Assembly (NCBI RefSeq): GCF_019112525.1
Contig: NZ_CP077800.1
Location: 930,001-994,000, forward strand
Direction of reading: 5' to 3'
DNA: 64,000 bases
Origin: Modestobacter sp. L9-4
GTDB taxonomy: Bacteria; Actinomycetota; Actinomycetes; Mycobacteriales; Geodermatophilaceae
Shown one piece after another: positions 62,452 through 64,000 of the stretch. Position 1 is the stretch's first letter. Each line of letters begins with the position of its first letter. A model generated the notes under the pieces. It did no database searches and was not told where the DNA came from. It saw only the letters and a program-made list of their open reading frames with translations. Position numbers and translations under genes: made by a program.

Positions 62452-62865
62452 ATGGGCAGACAGATCACCCTCGCGCAGGCGGACACCGTCCTGGCCGCGT
62501 GCCAGGCGGAGGCCGAGGCCGTCGGGCAGCCGATGAACATCGCCGTGGTGGACGACGGCGGCAACCTCGTGGCCTTCGCGTCGATGGACGGCACCAAGCT
62601 CATCGGGGTCGACATCGCGCAGAAGAAGGCGCTGACCGCCGTCTACTTCCAGACCGACACCCGGGACCTCGCAGCGCTGGTGCAACCGGGGCAGCCGCTG
62701 TTCGGCATCGAGTCCACCACCGGCGGGCGCCTCGTCGTCTTCGGCGGTGGGGTCCTGCTCACCGATGCCGGCGGCGCGGTCACCGGCGGCGTCGGGGTCA
62801 GCGCGGGGACGGTCGACGAGGACCACCAGGTGGCCGAGGCCGGACGGCGGGCGTACGCGGGCTGA
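62452..62865 (+). CDS. GlcG/HbpS-family protein
   Basis: A 137-residue GlcG-like protein (ITLAQADTVLAACQAEAEAVG; MNIAVVDDGGNLVAFASMDG; IDIAQKKALTAV-type block; GGGVLLTDAGGAVTGGVGVSAGT). Members occur beside glycolate, diol and ketose operons; some bind heme, some are structural or have no known activity. It lies 44 bp after dhaK and closes the operon before a hairpin. No signal peptide, so cytoplasmic. Confidence 0.85.
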   Translation: MGRQITLAQADTVLAACQAEAEAVGQPMNIAVVDDGGNLVAFASMDGTKLIGVDIAQKKALTAVYFQTDTRDLAALVQPGQPLFGIESTTGGRLVVFGGGVLLTDAGGAVTGGVGVSAGTVDEDHQVAEAGRRAYAG

Positions 62866-62870
62866 GGCGG

Positions 62871-62898
62871 GCCCGCCCCCGGTCCGGCGGGGGCGGGC
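62871..62898 (+). terminator. Aldolase-dhaK operon terminator
   Basis: GCCCGCCCCCG (62871-62881) and CGGGGGCGGGC (62888-62898) make a perfect 11-bp stem with a 6-base loop, 5 bp after the GlcG-like stop. No U-tract. Confidence 0.75.
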
Positions 62899-63016
62899 AC
62901 CGTCCGCGGGCGGCCGTGACCCCGCCGGCCGCACGGGCGGTCTTGCCGGACGGGCCGGTGTGGCTTGGCACATTGCGCCGGTGGGCTGCACCGGCGGGCC
63001 TGCCGAGAGGGAGGGT

Positions 63017-63430
63017 GTGACCTCCACCGCCACCGCCCCGCGGCACATGCAGCACGACCTCGAAGACGACGAGGACCTCGCGACGACGACGCAGATCTTC
63101 GTCACCAAGCTGCGGGCGAGCGCCGCCGGGTTCGCCCGGGCCGCCGGCGCGGAGCAGGCGATCGTGCGCGAGGCCGTCCCCCCGGCGCGGCACCGGCGCT
63201 CGCGCTGCCGCGTGGTGCTGCAGTACGGCGACGGCCAGGAGGCCGACGTGACCTTCCTCGGCCCGGTCAGCACGTCGACCAGCGCCAAGGAGATCACCAT
63301 GTCCCAGTTCGACACGGCCATCCAGCTGTGGCTCGGCGCCGGCCAGGAGCGCAGCCGACGCTGGCTGGTGCCGGACGAGGAGGCCGCCGGCGGCGTGGCC
63401 ATCGACGTCACCGCCTGGCTGGACCGCTGA
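63017..63430 (+). CDS. Hypothetical protein (137 aa)
   Basis: A 137-residue protein of no family I recognise. The N-terminus is acidic (HDLEDDEDLA). The middle is an alpha-beta pattern (TQIFVTKLRASAAGFARAAGAEQAIV, RCRVVLQYGDGQEADVTFLG). It ends with a helix-rich stretch (FDTAIQLWLGAGQ) and VAIDVTAWLD. GTG at 63017 is preceded by GAGAGGGAGG. It stands alone between hairpins. Codon usage and the ribosome site support a real gene. Confidence 0.65.
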   Translation: MTSTATAPRHMQHDLEDDEDLATTTQIFVTKLRASAAGFARAAGAEQAIVREAVPPARHRRSRCRVVLQYGDGQEADVTFLGPVSTSTSAKEITMSQFDTAIQLWLGAGQERSRRWLVPDEEAAGGVAIDVTAWLDR

Positions 63431-63502
63431 CCCTCCTCGGGTGAGCGGGCGGGACGCCCGCCGCGGTCACCTCCGGACCGGGCTCCCGCACCACCCCTGA
63501 CC

Positions 63503-63528
63503 TCCGACCGGCACCGCTGCCGGTCGGA
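63503..63528. terminator. Hairpin in convergent gap
   Basis: TCCGACCGGCA (63503-63513) and TGCCGGTCGGA (63518-63528) form a perfect 11-bp stem with a 4-base loop. Confidence 0.65.
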
Positions 63529-63557
63529 CGGGGCGACGACGAGGCCACCCCGACCAC

Positions 63558-63593
63558 GATCAGCCGGTGCGACCCCTGTCGCACCGGCTGATC
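63558..63593. terminator. Strong hairpin in convergent gap
   Basis: GATCAGCCGGTGCGAC (63558-63573) pairs perfectly with 63578-63593: 16 bp with the loop CCCT, followed by CGTTCTC. It is the likely main terminator between the two convergent genes. Confidence 0.8.
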
Positions 63594-63754
63594 CGTTCTC
63601 GGCCCGCGGGCGACCGGGGTCCTGCTCGACGGCGACGCCGCGGCCTGCCTCCGGGGGCGGCCCTCGCAGGTGGCGGCTAGACCCCGGTCCCGTGGTCCTC
63701 CGCCGGCCCCGGCGTCGCGCGTGCCCGCCGGGAGCGTCGCCGCCGTCCCGACCG

Positions 63755-64000
63755 TCAGCGGACGGTGACCGAGCCCGTGCTGCCCGAGGGGACCAGCTCG
63801 ACCCAGGTGGTGCCGGGGGCCAGCCGCACCGGGTTGCCGTCGGGCCCACGGAGCACGAGCCGCTCGCCGACGGCGTTCTTCACCCAGGTCGCGGCCACGG
63901 TGTGACCGGCGCTGGCGACCAGGGCCTCCCCCGTGCCGACCAGCAGCGTCTCGGGCACGGGGTTGCCGGCCGGGTCGGTGGTGCCGGTGTCGACGCTCTC
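63755..64000 (-). CDS. DUF3048 (YerB-like) protein, C-terminus (partial)
   Basis: The last ~81 residues of a gene that starts beyond the window. GTGEALVASAGHTVAATW and GNPVRLAPGTTWVELVP match the C-terminal domain of DUF3048/YerB-like proteins, which are usually secreted or lipid-anchored and of unknown function. The frame is open to the window edge; a GTG at 63958 is internal, not a start. Confidence 0.8.
   Translation of the reverse strand, partial: ESVDTGTTDPAGNPVPETLLVGTGEALVASAGHTVAATWVKNAVGERLVLRGPDGNPVRLAPGTTWVELVPSGSTGSVTVR

Larger units (their letters stand above)
63431..63754. other. 324-bp gene-free gap with hairpins
   Basis: Between the hypothetical gene and the convergent DUF3048 gene. 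It holds three hairpins: a short one near 63446-63463, and the two listed at 63503-63528 and 63558-63593. The remainder (63594-63754) is plain GC-rich sequence in which I see no gene or regulatory motif. Confidence 0.6.

Overview
The window is very GC-rich. It uses many GTG starts and some TTG starts, many neighbouring genes overlap by 4 bp (GTGA or ATGA), and G or C fills nearly every third codon position. The gene content is actinobacterial: LexA with GAAC-N4-GTTC SOS boxes, a LysM cell-division protein beside lexA, nrdR with a B12-dependent class II ribonucleotide reductase, hflX, miaA, dapF, a DUF349 protein, miaB and gluABCD. GC content, the mix of families and the rifamycin ADP-ribosyltransferase suggest Geodermatophilaceae or a close relative (Blastococcus, Geodermatophilus, Modestobacter). 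That placement is inference. I saw no rRNA, tRNA, CRISPR array, transposase or phage gene.

1-7.5 kb: a STAS and GNAT pair, two small hypothetical proteins, a large sacsin-type (Hsp90-like) ATPase, and a PAS-GAF-GAF-PP2C phosphatase that probably shares its transcript. 7.5-14.6 kb: a small-molecule response island. It holds two paralogous MmyB-type regulators, each divergent from an enzyme gene (an SDR and a tautomerase) across a 21-bp palindrome, with a cytochrome P450 between them. An MFS exporter and a divergent GlxA/AraC-type regulator follow. 14.6-21.3 kb: DEAD-box helicase, DoxX-like membrane protein, alpha/beta hydrolase, type II NADH dehydrogenase, a coiled-coil protein and a second SDR.

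21.5-29.4 kb: a tightly overlapped DUF4129/MoxR/DUF58 operon, a PrsW-type membrane protease, and lutABC for L-lactate oxidation, which has a perfect 20-bp inverted repeat between lutB and lutC. 29.4-35.9 kb: a 1,666-residue secreted GH81 beta-1,3-glucanase with Ig-like and discoidin-type modules, a metallophosphatase and arr (rifamycin inactivation).

36-58 kb is conserved chromosomal core. nrdR-nrdJ has a promoter covered by two candidate NrdR boxes; the LysM gene and lexA diverge across three SOS boxes; then come a propeller protein, a PAP2 phosphatase, hflX, an MFS/regulator pair, dapF-miaA-extradiol-like gene, the DUF349 gene, a zinc formaldehyde/alcohol dehydrogenase, miaB, and gluABCD for glutamate uptake. 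The order resembles the mycobacterial lexA-miaB region.

58-64 kb: a GAF-LuxR regulator precedes a five-gene operon (class II aldolase, CbbY-like HAD phosphatase, DhaL, DhaK, GlcG-like protein) that looks like a sugar or ketose catabolic module of unassigned substrate. A small hypothetical gene, a run of hairpins and the C-terminus of a DUF3048 protein end the window. Many genes finish in long perfect GC-rich stems without a U-tract.
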